Shown here: one piece after another, positions 10,785 through 21,869 of the stretch | Position numbering within the stretch: position 1 is the first letter of the stretch | How the letters are laid out: each line of letters starts with the position of its first letter | Notes under the pieces: generated by a model | The model's database searches: none | Seen by the model: the letters and a program-made list of their open reading frames with translations, nothing else | What the model was told of the DNA's origin: nothing | Assembly: GCA_034359265.1 (NCBI GenBank) | Contig: CP136892.1 | Span: forward strand, 87,412,001 to 87,476,000 | DNA: 64,000 nucleotides | Direction of reading: 5' to 3' | Source of the DNA: Canna indica | Lineage: Eukaryota; Streptophyta; Magnoliopsida; Zingiberales; Cannaceae | Made by a program: the position numbers and the translations under genes

Positions 10785-11495
10785 GTATCAATTAATTATT
10801 CACACTTAATTTTTTTCAATATTTCATTTTCAGCTTTTTATATTCGTTGCTTTCATTATTTTTTATGGAGTACATGAGAGCCTTTAGAAGGTGTGATGCT
10901 CAACTTTGGATGAGGTAGATTACATTCTCAGCTGGTACAAGAATGTATAGAAAATAGTAAATTCTATTTTGCTTACTTTCATCTTCGAATTTCACTTATT
11001 TAATAGTAAATAACAATGGTTTCATTTATTACCGAAGAAGTTGAAAAATGTGTAAGTACTTCTACATGTCAATTAGCAATTACATAGTGAGTCAATTTAG
11101 CAAATAAATCAATAGTGAATTCTTCTTTGTTGGGGGCATAATTGGTATTGTTTTACGAGTTTTTCTATATACTCTTAAAAATCAGCCTAATAATTCTCCT
11201 AATCACTCACAATGGTATGAGTGATAATTTCATCAATAATATTGGACATTTTATTATATGTAAGTATTAGAAAGATAAATTATTAGGCACGTGAGTTAGC
11301 TAAGAATTTAACATTTCTCTTGTTTTACTATTATCACTAGAAACATATATTTGGTGAAATATATATTGGAATCATATATATATTCTGATTTCAAAATGGT
11401 CATATCTTGTTCACATTTCAATATCCCTACTCTGTTGAAGATATATTAATTGCATACATTGATCTTAAAATATATACTTGTACACTGTCTTGCAG
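10785..11495 (+). other. 3'-UTR intron of RLP2
   Basis: It has the same donor (GATTGCAG/GTATCAATTA) and acceptor (TGTCTTGCAG/ATGGGCAGG) as RLP1 and RLP3. It is about 300 bp shorter because an internal segment present in RLP1 and RLP3 is missing. It remains readable although the coding region is broken. Confidence 0.65.
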
Positions 11496-11713
11496 ATGGG
11501 CAGGAGAGCTTTAGCTGGAAACATATATTGAACATGGATTTGATGATCAAGATGCACAACTATACATCCAAGTCAATTCAAGTCAAGTGTAGTTCTCTGT
11601 ATACAATTTGATGCAAATATATAGTCAATTGTAGTTCTCTGTATATGTCGACGTCCAAAAATTAATTGCTTGTTTAATTGTTGTCTTCGTTTAATGATTA
11701 ATATTATAAATGG

Positions 11714-12420
11714 TTCTTTTATTTTCGATTGATTGACAAAATCTGATGAGATTTATGTGCAAATCGTAGTTTCATATGCTCGATTTATGAGGAAATTAAA
11801 TGGGGCTAGACCAGAAATCTAATGTGGTGAAGACAGACCGCAGGTATCAATTAAGCACACTTCAATTAATTCTTTCAATTTCACTTACAACATTCTATAT
11901 GTATTCCTTGATTTAATTGTTTTTTAATAGAGTACATGAGAACCTTTAAATATATTTTGTCTTTAAGTAAGAAGATGTGCGGTAGATTATATTCTCATTT
12001 GGTACAAGAATGGGAAATAGTGAAATATGTCATATATTGTTACTTGACTGTTCATTATCACCACAAATGTATGTGTTAGAATCAGATTATTTTTTTTTTT
12101 CAATTTGAAAATGATTATCTTGTTCACCTTTTAATGAACACAACAAATATAACTAAGTTTTCATCTTCATAATCAATTAATATATGATATGTAAGCAATA
12201 AGGATGATATTCGAGTGCATATAATGATTTCTTGTAGCCATCAGCTATTGACTATTGACTATTGACTATATATAGTGTTGCATGCAGTTGTAGAATTGTT
12301 TAAATACTATGAACTAATACTTAGTACTCGGCATTTTACACTATCTTGCAGATGGGAAGAAGAGGTTGATCGACCTGGAAATTAACATGTTGAAGATGGA
12401 TTTGAATAAGATCACAATTA
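11714..12420 (+). pseudogene. Orphan 3' end of another RLP downstream of RLP2
   Basis: Bases 11714-11822 encode an RLP tail (FMRKLNGARPEI then stop) without any preceding LRRs. They are followed by a donor-like CGCAG/GTATCAATT and, at about 12346-12351, an acceptor-like CTTGCAG/ATGGG with a terminal-exon relic. The same orphan tail follows RLP6 at about 55.95 kb, so RLP2 and RLP6 share a duplication unit whose second gene was reduced to its tail. Confidence 0.75.
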
Positions 12421-12507
12421 CACTTGCTTAAAAGTTTACATTAGCAATATATAGTTTTATAATATTTCCTTGCTTTATGTACTGCTTGGTTAATATTTCC
12501 TTGCTCA

Positions 12508-14251
12508 GAAGGAGTTGAACATGAGGCAGCGCAGATGGATGGATTTCCTGAAGGATTATGATTGCTCCATTAACTATCATCCTGGTAAGGCTAATGTTGT
12601 TGCAGATGCCTTAAGCAGAAAATCAGTTGGGATGTTGGCTTACCTCAGAGTTGCAGCGTCTGAACTAATTCGGTAGTTTTCAGAGCTGAGTTTGGATGTG
12701 CTTCGTCCTACTGAGAAAGGAGTGCTAGCTCAGCTCATTGCTCATTCGCTGATTGTTCAGCGGATTCAGGAGAGTCAGATCAAGGATCGTCACCTTCAGG
12801 CTATGATTGAGGAGTTAGAGCAAGGGCGAAAGCCCGACTTCTCCAGAGATTCAGATGGTACCATCAGATTTAGAGGCAGGTTATGTGTGCCTGAGGAGCA
12901 TCCGGTAAAGGAAGAATTGTTGGCTGAAGCTCATAGATCCCGATTTGCAGTGCATCCGGGGAGTTCTTGGATGTATCAGGACCTCAAACGGTCATATTGG
13001 TGGCGAGGGATGAAAAAGGATGTTGCAGAGTTTGTGGCTAAGTGCTTGATTTGTCAGCAGATCATGATAGAGCATCAGCGACCTGCAGGGAAGCTTCAGA
13101 ACATTCCTATTCCGGAGTGGAAATGGGAGCATATCACGATGGATTTTGTTACTGGACTTCCGAGATCTCAGAGAGGGCATGACTCGATTTGGGTGATTGT
13201 TGATCGACTTACCAAGTCTGCCCACTTTTTGCCGATGAAGAAGACTTTTTCTCTTAGTCGATTGGCAGCCTTATATTGCAGAGAGATTGTTCGGCTTCAT
13301 GGTGTGCCAGCCAGCATCATCTCGGATAGAGATCAGCGATTTACTTCGCATTTTTGGGAGAGTTTGCAGCAGGCTTTGGGTACGCAGCTCCGATTCAGTA
13401 CTGCCTATCATCCGCAGACTGATGGCCAGTCGGAGCGCATGATTCAGACTCTTGAGGATCTTTTGCGTGCTTGTGTGTTGGACTTCAGAGGTAGCTGGGA
13501 GGACCACCTTCATCTGGTGGAGTTCTCATATAATAATAGCTACCACTCGGCTATTCAGATGGCACCATTTGAGGCTCTTTATGGCCGAAAATGCAGATCA
13601 CCAGTGCATTGGGATGAGGCAGGTGAGTGTCGTCTTTTGGGACCAGAGATGGTTCAGCGGGACATAGAGCTGGTGCAGATGATCAGACAGAGATTACTGA
13701 CCGCCCAGAGTCGTCAGAAGAGTTATGCTGATCGGCGTAGGAGAGACTTGGAGTTCTCAGTTGGGGATCATGTTTTCCTTAGAGTGTCTCCTACCAGAGG
13801 TGTTATGCGGTTTGGTAAGAAAGGAAAGCTCGCGTCGCGTTATATTGTCCCATTCGAGATTTTGGAGATAGTGGGTGCGGTAGCGTATCGTCTAGCCTTG
13901 CCTCCGTCTTTGGCTAATGTGCACGATGTCTTCCATGTTTCTATGTTGAGGAAGTATATGTCTGATCCTACTCACATCTTGGAGCAGCAGTCAGTTCAGC
14001 TTCAGCCTGACTTTAGTTTCGAGGAGCAGCCTGTTCGGATTCTTGACAGGAAAGAGCATCAGCTTCGCAACAAGGTAATATCGCTCGTCAAGGTTGGGTG
14101 GCAGCATCATTCTGATTCAGAGGCCACTTGGGAGCGAGAGGAGGATATTCGAGTGCTCTACCCTCATCTCTTTGAGTCAGGTATTCAAATTTGGAGGACC
14201 AAATTTTTTTTAGGTGGGGAGGATGTTATACTTGAAATTTTTTGGACCTAG
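12508..14251 (+). pseudogene. Ty3/Gypsy polyprotein remnant: RNase H end, integrase, chromodomain-like region
   Basis: The frame opens with an RNase H tail ([16 protein letters not shown]) and then hits TAG at 12674-12676. From 12692 a 519-codon open frame encodes three parts. First is the integrase H2C2 zinc-binding domain (His in HRSRF and VHPG, Cys in CLICQQ). Second is the rve core with its catalytic acidic residues (Asp in TMDFV, Asp in ISDRD, Glu in GQSER). Third is a C-terminal region with VGDHVFLRV and a chromodomain-like end (VGWQHHSDSEATWE). The stop codon lies just inside the LTR. The intact integrase suggests moderate age, but it cannot move by itself. Confidence 0.9.
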
Positions 14252-16474
14252 TTGTAAAACTATTTCTTAGAGGGGCCTTTTTGCAAAAATGCTAATCCTA
14301 TTTAATTAAGCCCTAAACCCTTTCTAATCTTTTTTTTCTCTCTCGATCCCTGTAGCGGCAGCAGATGGGGCGGTCGACGGAGGATTTTGAGGCGTCGGCG
14401 GCGAGAAGACTTCGGTGAATCGGAGTTCGGAGGAGATTTCCGGTAGGATTCCCCTCATACTTTTTTGTTTTGTTTCGTGTAGGGTAACTTCGATTATAGG
14501 ATGAGAGATTTTTGCCGATGTATTCTGCCGGATTCTAGGTCTGCTTTTTATTGTGATTTTTCGAGATTATGGCGTTCGGTTGAATCTTGTCGTTCGTCGT
14601 CGTTTTTGGTATCATCTTCTTCGTGCTTGACTCGCTGCTGTCGGCAACAGTGTCGATTGACACTGTTCTTGCTTTTGGATCGCTCTGGTCAGCGCGTTGT
14701 CGACGACAGCCGCGGCATCGCCAGGTGCGCAATGGTCACCAGGTGCCGTCGCCAAGCGTGCGAGGGTTGCCGCGCGTGACGTCGCCAGGCGCGACATCGC
14801 GAGTGGGGCTGATCGCACGAGGGGAGCGATTGCCCGAGGTTAGGGTCGCCGCCCTGGTTCTTCGTCGTCGTCCATTCGTAGGGCGGTGGCAATGGCCGAT
14901 GGGGGCGGCGATCGGCGACCCATCACCATCTCGTCGCCCGGTTCCAGCGGCGACGACGGCGGTGGAATGAGGGGATGAGGGGATATATGTAGGAAACTTA
15001 GGTATAAGATGAGTTGAATATATCAGTGTTATATAAGTTGAGTTGTAGCAGTGTTATATTATATATGTCGGTGCTATATTTGTTGTATTAGTTGGGTATT
15101 ATTTTAGGAATATAACACTGGTATATGAGGTGATATATGAGTTGTTGTAATGATGTGACTGTAGCAGTGACACGCGTGTTATAACACTATTACGCGAGTT
15201 AGTATCAGTGATATATATATATTTAAGGCATTATTGTTATTAATTTAAATAATTATTTGGAGGCTTTATAGTTGGTTAAATAAGTCTTATTATTTATGAA
15301 TTTAGACATTCTCAACGCCCTGAATCCATTGGTGGGGTCAGTTTTGTCATTTGGCTTTCGGACATTGAAATCAGTTTGTGTTATTGTCTCGTTTTGCCTC
15401 GTTTTGCGTGTCGGGCCGAAAAGTATTATTTTATCGGTTTTCATGGTTTCTACCCTAGTTATTCTTCTGTTGTAGTTGTTGTCAAGGTGAATCTCATCCT
15501 AGATCGGTTGTTACCCTATGTCGAAATATATCTTGTTGTTCTATTCCGTTGAAATTTGATATCTACTGCCGTTGGAGCTCTTTATGCATATTTTGTTGAT
15601 ACATGTTGCCAGCATGATATTTGATATGCATATTAGTTGAGGATGCTAGTATTGATGTTGCATGCTTTATGCTGTTGATTAAATATGTAATTCATACATG
15701 ATGGCATGACTACTAGCATTATATTAGTTGAGTTGTAGTAATGTAGTTGTTGACATGATACATAGTTGATCTACTTTTGGGCGATAGCCCTGGACAATGT
15801 TGATATATTGCCCAAGGTGTAGGGCAAGTGACACCGGTGATCACCTATTTATCACACGGGTTGTGTGTACGGCGTCGAGGTGTTAGACGTCGGCGGACTA
15901 CCATTTTTGGATAGTCGCATCTCTAGCTGGAGCGGGCTTGAGGTGCCACTCTCGGGGTGCGAGAGTGCGGGGGAAACCCAATGTCCACTACGCTCTTGAT
16001 TGGGTTTATGACCACATACTCATATAGATGATAGTTGACATAGTTGACATAGTTGATTGGTATACGTGCATCGAGTAGATGGTTGAATCATATCTTCCGT
16101 TGTACACATAGTATCATAGCATCTTGTTGAAATTCTACTCAGCTTTCTGCTGATGTCTGTTGTTTTTACCTCAGATCCTCAGGTATGACGGCTTTATCTC
16201 ATGGGGTAGCTAGAGTTTTGGAGGAGGAGGAGACGTCTTCCGCACAGTATTTAGTTTCTAATTTATTAGTTGAACTATGCACTTTTAGCTAGACTCTAGA
16301 ATTCATTGTTCACTTATGGACTGTTGAACTTTTATTATTATCTGGTTGGACATTTGATTGGAATCTGGTTGTAAATTTAAATTCAGTCCATTTTGATGTT
16401 GTTGTTCTGTTGCTAGTTGCGCTTCTCCTAGGTAAAGTCCCTTATATAGGGATAAACCTAGGCGGGGCGTAACA
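14224..16474 (+). repeat. 3' LTR of the Ty3/Gypsy element
   Basis: The LTR begins TGTTATACTTG directly after the purine-rich tract TAGGTGGGGAGGA and ends GGGGCGTAACA, giving TG...CA ends with TGTTA/TAACA inverted termini. Its length is 2251 bp. It includes a GC-rich part at about 14.35-14.97 kb whose overlapping reading frames are compositional and are not annotated as genes. No matching 5' LTR is in the window, so target duplication and age cannot be measured here. Confidence 0.88.
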
Positions 16475-16999
16475 ATGAGATTCAGCATGATGGACCCAAC
16501 CCATTCGTATTATATCTGCTATGAGAGCCCACAAGGACTTGGGATTTCTTCGAGAAATGGTAGTTTCTGCAGTTGGAGTACTGATTATGGAATCTACAAC
16601 TCCAGCAAACATACCATCTCCTCTCATTTCTGCTGTCCTGTTATCTTCTTGAGAAATTGGACTCCTAAAATCCCACATCTCATCCGATGGCCCTTTCATT
16701 CCAGACCTAGATGAAGATCTCCTTGGAGTTTCTTGTGTATATTTGTCATCCTTCTCTCTTGTCATGACAACACGGGTACCTGACTGCATAGGCTTATCTT
16801 GATGGCCTCTACTTTCTGTTTCTTCTGTTTGAGTTCCAGAAGATCTCTTAAAACTTGATGTCTCCTTTTTTAGCTTATCCACGGATTCACCAACATACAT
16901 TGCAGAAGATCTCTCCAATCTACTAGCAGAGTCCAATACATCACCTTTGTCTACATACGTGTCATCTCTATGAGTCTGATTATCCAATTGTTTATCCAA
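16475..16999 (-). pseudogene. TADA: Fragment of a TADA gene (N-terminal region, chloroplast tRNA adenosine deaminase)
   Basis: On the - strand a continuous frame of 185 codons matches 60739-61200 of the TADA locus almost base for base (shared motifs RSSAMYVGE, SFKRSSGTQTEE, EMWDFRSPISQED, RMGWVHHAESH). It is cut at 16474/16475 by the LTR of the retroelement. Its 5' part (with DNQTHRDDTYVDKGDVL) extends past the point where the 61-kb copy becomes scrambled, so it preserves authentic upstream coding sequence lost there. There is no deaminase domain; it is non-functional. Confidence 0.82.
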
Positions 17000-17314
17000 A
17001 AATTACACTAGGGGAGATGAATGTCATCTGGACAAATAGAGAGAAGGTCGGTGTAATTTATCCTTTAAAAAATACATACAATTTACGATGTCTTGTTTTT
17101 GCCATTTTGTTTTGATAATAATTAATATTGATTCTTTTTTCTAAAGCATAACCCATAATATTACATGTAAAAAAAAAAACATTAGAGAAAACAATCTAAG
17201 GCAGAACTCCATACTGCACATGCATGGCTTCCAACTTTATGAATTAAGAAAAAACACATTTCATCCGCAATAAATGTTCTATCTTATGTCTTTTTTAATT
17301 TGTCTTTAAGATGC
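17000..17314. other. Spacer without recognisable feature
   Basis: AT-rich sequence between the TADA fragment and the hAT-like element. I see no conserved reading frame or repeat boundary in it. Confidence 0.6.
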
Positions 17315-17322
17315 ATGTTACA

Positions 17323-17899
17323 TGGGGTTTTTCACGGGTCGGGTCGGATTTGGAGGAAAAATCGGCTCGATCCAAATAAAAACAATCGGGTCGGGTCGGA
17401 TTTGAAAGTAAAATTTTTTTGAACCCGACCCGCCCAAAATTGGATCGGATCGGATCGGGTAGTCGGGTTACCCGTTAAAAAAATAAAAAATATTTTTTTT
17501 TCAAAAAAATTTGACTTCACGTGCCAGACGCGCGTCTGGCGCGTGAAGCAGCGCGTCTTCCCAACGCGTGACACGAAGCAGCGTCCCGCGTAGGACGCTG
17601 CTTGTTGGGAAGACATGGCCGCATCTCGTTGGAAGACGCGGCCACATGGGCCGCAGCGCCTCGGGAAGACGTGGGCGGACGCAACCCGCGTCTTCCCAAA
17701 CGTTTATATATATATATTAAATATAATTAATCGGATAATCGGGTCAGGTCTGGGGTAATCGGGTTCCGAATCTTAAAACTCGAGATCCGACCCGATTAGA
17801 ATCGAGTTTGAAAAAATTGAACTCGGCCCAGCCCGATTGGTTCGGGTCAAGTCGATTTCTCGAGTTCATTGGGTCGAACCCGACCCATGAACAACCCTA
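17323..17899. mobile_element. hAT-like non-autonomous element with GGGTCGGGT-rich ends
   Basis: It is flanked by an exact 8-bp repeat ATGTTACA (17315-17322 and 17900-17907). The ends are inverted repeats: TGGGGTTTTTCACGGGTC at the left and, as reverse complement of the right, TAGGGTTGTTCATGGGTC. The sub-terminal GGGTCGGGT/ACCCGACCC repeats and an internal GC-rich block with GACGCG and GTCTTCCC words also occur in the elements at 24.1 and 62.5 kb. No transposase is encoded. Confidence 0.88.
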
Positions 17900-17907
17900 A
17901 TGTTACA

Positions 17908-18769
17908 CATGCATTTGACATTAATATGAGCTTATGAATAAATAATTCTATATTCTTTTATTTGACTCCTAAAAATTGTGCATGATATCCCTCATCTTCC
18001 ACATTTTGAAATTTTTACTAAAAAGATAAGCTAGAAAGTATTCTTCAACAAATATTGTCAAAATAGTCGTGAACAACTAATAAATTTTGAAGGTGTTTAA
18101 TTCCTCACATATGTAAATGATGCGAAAAATATTTGCATGTAAAAATAAATACCCGTACATAAGAGTTATAACATAAGATTTGATTGCTTACAAGTAGATT
18201 GCAACTTCTATAATTTGTAGGGATTTGATTGATTGCAAATAATAAAAAGAGAGACGGTTGTGGACGAGAAAAATATTATTACAAGCTAGAGGTCAAAAGA
18301 GGTTTGCAAGTGAGATTGACACTTTCGGCAGTGAGAGAAAGAGAGATATTATCGCGAGAGAAATGAGTCTAAAGTCTCGTCATTTTGTGATGCAATTGCA
18401 ATTAATCTATAAAAGTTTAATACCGTAAATATTTTAATTGTAACTAATTAAATAATTTAATTGATCAAATATTATAAATAAGTATGACTTTTTTTCTTTT
18501 GAATTTCTAGTCATTCATTCAACTTAAAAATGATAAGGGGTTAAAGAGTAATTTCGTGCTTCCATGTGACACCCTCAATTGTCATGGAATGTGAAATATA
18601 TTTGCATCCAAGTAAAATCAAATAGAGAGAAAAATATCAAGAAGTAATATATATATATAATATTAGTTACGTGGCAGTTGTACAGTGCAAGATTAAGTGC
18701 TTTATTTAGATATGACACCCCTATTCGATTAATTGGTTATCACGGTTGACTGATTTTAATGGTCATCCC
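17908..18769. other. AT-rich spacer without gene
   Basis: No reading frame of note. Bases near 18120-18240 share words such as TATTTGCATG and GATTGCAACTTCTAT with 28010-28100, which hints at an old shared repeat. Confidence 0.5.
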
Positions 18770-18772
18770 TAA

Positions 18773-19436
18773 GGGCCCGTTTGGTTTGCTAAAAAACGAA
18801 GGACTGGACTGGACATCCGCTCATGTCCCCTATTTGGTTTGCAAAAGAAGCTTCGGGACAAGGACTTCTTCTTGTTCGGGACAGGATTTCCACCCATTTT
18901 GGTGTACCGAAAAATTTCTCGATACACCGAAATTGGGCGGAGGACAAGAGCTGTAATTGTCAAAATTATCCATTCCTTTGATCGTAGAATCGTCGGATCG
19001 AGTCGAGGTGAATACCAAAGTTGTAAATTTTCGCGTGCTGAACGCGATGGTGGTGTCAGATTTCAGATTGAAAATCGTTTGGTATGATTTTTATATTTTT
19101 CGGTATTATCCTATTGTTATACTTTTAGGTTAATTAAAAATTAGTTGAACACTTATTAGTTAAACTAAAACTTCTTATGGTATTAAAGTATTTGATACTA
19201 TATATTAATATTTTTTTACATATTAATTAATTTTAAGACTAATTTATAAGGGTATTTTAGTCATTTGTCATATATAATACTTTGTTATAGTGAAACAAAT
19301 GCAGGACAGAACGGAATATCGTGTCTTGTTCTTGATGAAACAAATACGGTATAGCTATTGTTCCAGGACATCTGATGTCCTGTCCTTGTCCCTGTCTGGT
19401 GTCCTGTGATGAGCAATTTGCGAACCAAACGGGCCC
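18773..19436. mobile_element. PIF/Harbinger-type non-autonomous element
   Basis: The ends are GGGCCCGTTTGGTTTGC and its inverted form GCGAACCAAACGGGCCC, flanked by the 3-bp duplication TAA (18770-18772 and 19437-19439). Terminal sequence and 3-bp target site fit Harbinger/Tourist-like elements. The 664 bp encode no transposase. A second internal inverted similarity (GGACAGGA/TCCTGTCC words) extends the hairpin. Confidence 0.85.
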
Positions 19437-20049
19437 TAAGATTGAATGGGAGAGTGAAGAGGGCCCACAATATATTCTCTCTCACGCGAGTCAAAGTCTT
19501 CCATTGCTGCGCCTGCGTATCCGAAAGCAAATGCTTTCGTTGCAGTGGGACCCCAACCCAAGGTGGAATACGTAGAATAGAAACAAAAGCCCCTAATTGA
19601 TTAGTGACTTCGTTGACTCCATCGAACACGGATTCTTCTGAGGCTGCGGCTACAATTCTACAAAGCCAATCCTCAAGAAGTCACCTCGAAATTATCCAAG
19701 CATATATCAAGAGCTCCATCAAAGCCAAAATATGTTATCTCCGGTCTCTTTAAGGTAGATATGCACATAAGATGTTTGTGATATATATTGCCCATAATTA
19801 CTCGCCCATCCTCGTCTTCATCACATACAGTACTTGTACGTACGTATATAGCAGACTTCGATGGAGAGGTAGTGGACGTCCCATCTCTCTACCTCAGCGG
19901 ACGGATGCGATGATGATGGCTTGTAATATATCAACAAAGCATCGATTCACGGAAGGCCATGGCCGACGGGAGAAATTAACGCACACTGCTTGCCACTGCA
20001 CTCCATGCTCTCACGGAAGGCTCGTGCTCGCGGACCTCTTTTGCTTCAC

Positions 20050-21860
20050 GACCGTAACAACGCCGACGACGGCGAAGGGGTGCGTGGATCGCCCTCCTCG
20101 CATTCAAAGCTGGCATCCTGCAGGGATTGTGGATTTCATGGCAAATTAAGTACCTTCAGGGATTGGGAATTTAACTACTCTAACTCAGCTTGATCTCAGT
20201 GGAAACTTGCTCACTGATCCTATATCTACTGAGATTTGGAATTTAACTAGTCTAGCATTTTTTTTTTTTAAAAAAAGGGAACCTTGTATTTATCAGGAGA
20301 TTTGAGAAATACAAGTATAAGAGACAAATACAGGAGAAAATTTAAAAGAAATATTGAACAGAGAATATTAGAGCATAATAGCGCAGTCCAGGGCGACCTC
20401 AGAAAGATGATGTGAACGAGATTCAAAGCACCGCAGGTTACGCTCGGTCCACACCTTCCACCTCCAAATCATTAGCGCCTTGTACTTTAGCCGATTATCC
20501 CTGCGCGAATCTTGACTACGGCACTCCCAAGGCTGGAAGGAGAGGAAGAAGGGGTTCATCGAAGCGTAAGCCAACAACCTATCCCAACCATTCCTCGTGA
20601 ATGAACAGTGAAAGAAGAGATGATCATGAGTCTCCACCTCACAGGAGCAAAGAGGACAATAAGGCTCCACCTGTAAGCCATGCCGCAATAATCTGTCCTT
20701 GGTGTGCAGTTTCTTCCTCAGAGCTAACAAGTTCAATATGGATATGTTCCTTGGGCATAATGATTGTGAACGATGCTGATGGATCCTCAATGCCTCGGAA
20801 ATTTAGAATGCGATACTCTGAACTAGTAGAGAATATCTTAGAGGCCGACCATTTTCATAGTACTCTGTCCTCACCATAGCACCGGAGAACACTCTGGCCG
20901 ACCAAAGTTCAAAAATTGAATGTTCCATCCATAAGGCTGCCCAGCCTCGTCAAGTACCTTAAGATCCTTGATAAAAGCGGAAGGATCAACTACTTGAGAG
21001 AATAGCTGCAGATATTTCCTATTGAGCGACAAGGAGCCAGTCCAATGATCTAACCAAAAATGCACTTTAGATCCATCCCCAACTAAAAAGGAAGAAGCCA
21101 TGCTGAAAAGATCTCTATGAGCACATATACCCCATTGCTTGACCTTAGCTTTAATTTGCTTAGAGGCCCTATTAGAAGGTTCCATTTCTTCTTTGCCACC
21201 TAATCTACAGGCTCTGGATATATGGAACAATTCTTTATCAGGAACACTTTCAGCAACCTTGTCAACGAAGTTACTTTTCCTTTTTCTCTCACGTAATTTT
21301 TTTAGTGACAGCATTTCATTCTACATCTGCAATTTGAAGCGACTTGTTGCTCTTGATCTATCAAATAAACAATCAACTATCAGGAGAAATCCCTCAGTGT
21401 TATCAGCACGTAACAAAGTTTTATTTATTAATCTAGCAAACAACAATCTCCATGGAAATATTCCTAGTTCCATTGGAAACTTGGAAAGGTTTGAATTCTT
21501 GCACTTGAACAACAACAGTCTCCATGGAGATATTCCATCATCATTGCAGAATTGCAGAAGGTTAGCTATAATAATTAATTATCGACATATTCCATCATCA
21601 TAGATTAATTATTATAAGCTTTGAGTTCATTGAACCACTTGAATCTTTCTTATAATAATTAATCTATCAGGAGTTATATATTCCAACGTGGAATCAACTT
21701 CGGACGCTCGATGATTCCTCAGTTCCACCTACCAAGATCGAACTCCAATGATAAATACATTGCTTTTGCAGACGAAGATGCTACTGCTTCATATTGCAAT
21801 TGCACTGGGATTTTGGATTGGATATTTGTGGAGTGTTCTTACTATGTTGTAAAGATTTAG
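20050..21860 (+). pseudogene. Degraded, LINE-split RLP relic of a divergent clade
   Basis: The left part holds a frame-shifted LRRNT remnant (LLAFKAGIL near 20095-20120) and a clean LRR segment (20160-20254; GIGNLTTLTQLDLSGN). A LINE then interrupts. From about 21177 the relic resumes with LRRs (SLPPNLQALDI, NNNLHGNIPSSIGNLE, NNNSLHGDIPSSLQNC) and ends near 21850 with a decayed transmembrane segment (IALGFWIGYLWSV). It differs more from RLP1-RLP6 than they do from each other and has many frame breaks. Confidence 0.8.
20258..21172 (-). mobile_element. 5'-truncated LINE inserted in the RLP relic
   Basis: On the - strand, two frames encode the C-terminal part of a plant LINE polyprotein: the post-RT segment (MASSFLVGDGSKVHFWLDHW) and the zf-RVT zinc-binding region (PYCPLCSCEVETHDHLFFHC, then W..RN). 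A poly(A) tail shows as the T-run at 20258-20269. I could not find a clean target-site duplication. Confidence 0.85.
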
Positions 21861-21869
21861 AAACAAAAT

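Larger units (their letters stand above)
12508..16474 (+). mobile_element. 5'-truncated Ty3/Gypsy LTR retrotransposon (pol end plus 3' LTR)
   Basis: Only the 3' third of the element remains: RNase H end, integrase, chromodomain-like end, polypurine tract (14211-14223) and a complete 3' LTR. The 5' LTR, gag, protease and reverse transcriptase are missing. The left edge joins RLP tail DNA and the right edge joins a TADA gene fragment. Confidence 0.92.

Noticed and set aside
14501..14970. Several overlapping GC-rich frames on both strands
   Set aside because: All lie inside the 2251-bp LTR; open frames on both strands reflect GC-rich composition.
12508..16474. Endogenous pararetrovirus origin of the integrase-bearing element
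   Set aside because: It has an integrase, LTR with TG...CA ends and a polypurine tract, which fits a Ty3-type LTR retrotransposon; no viral movement or coat protein motif was seen.
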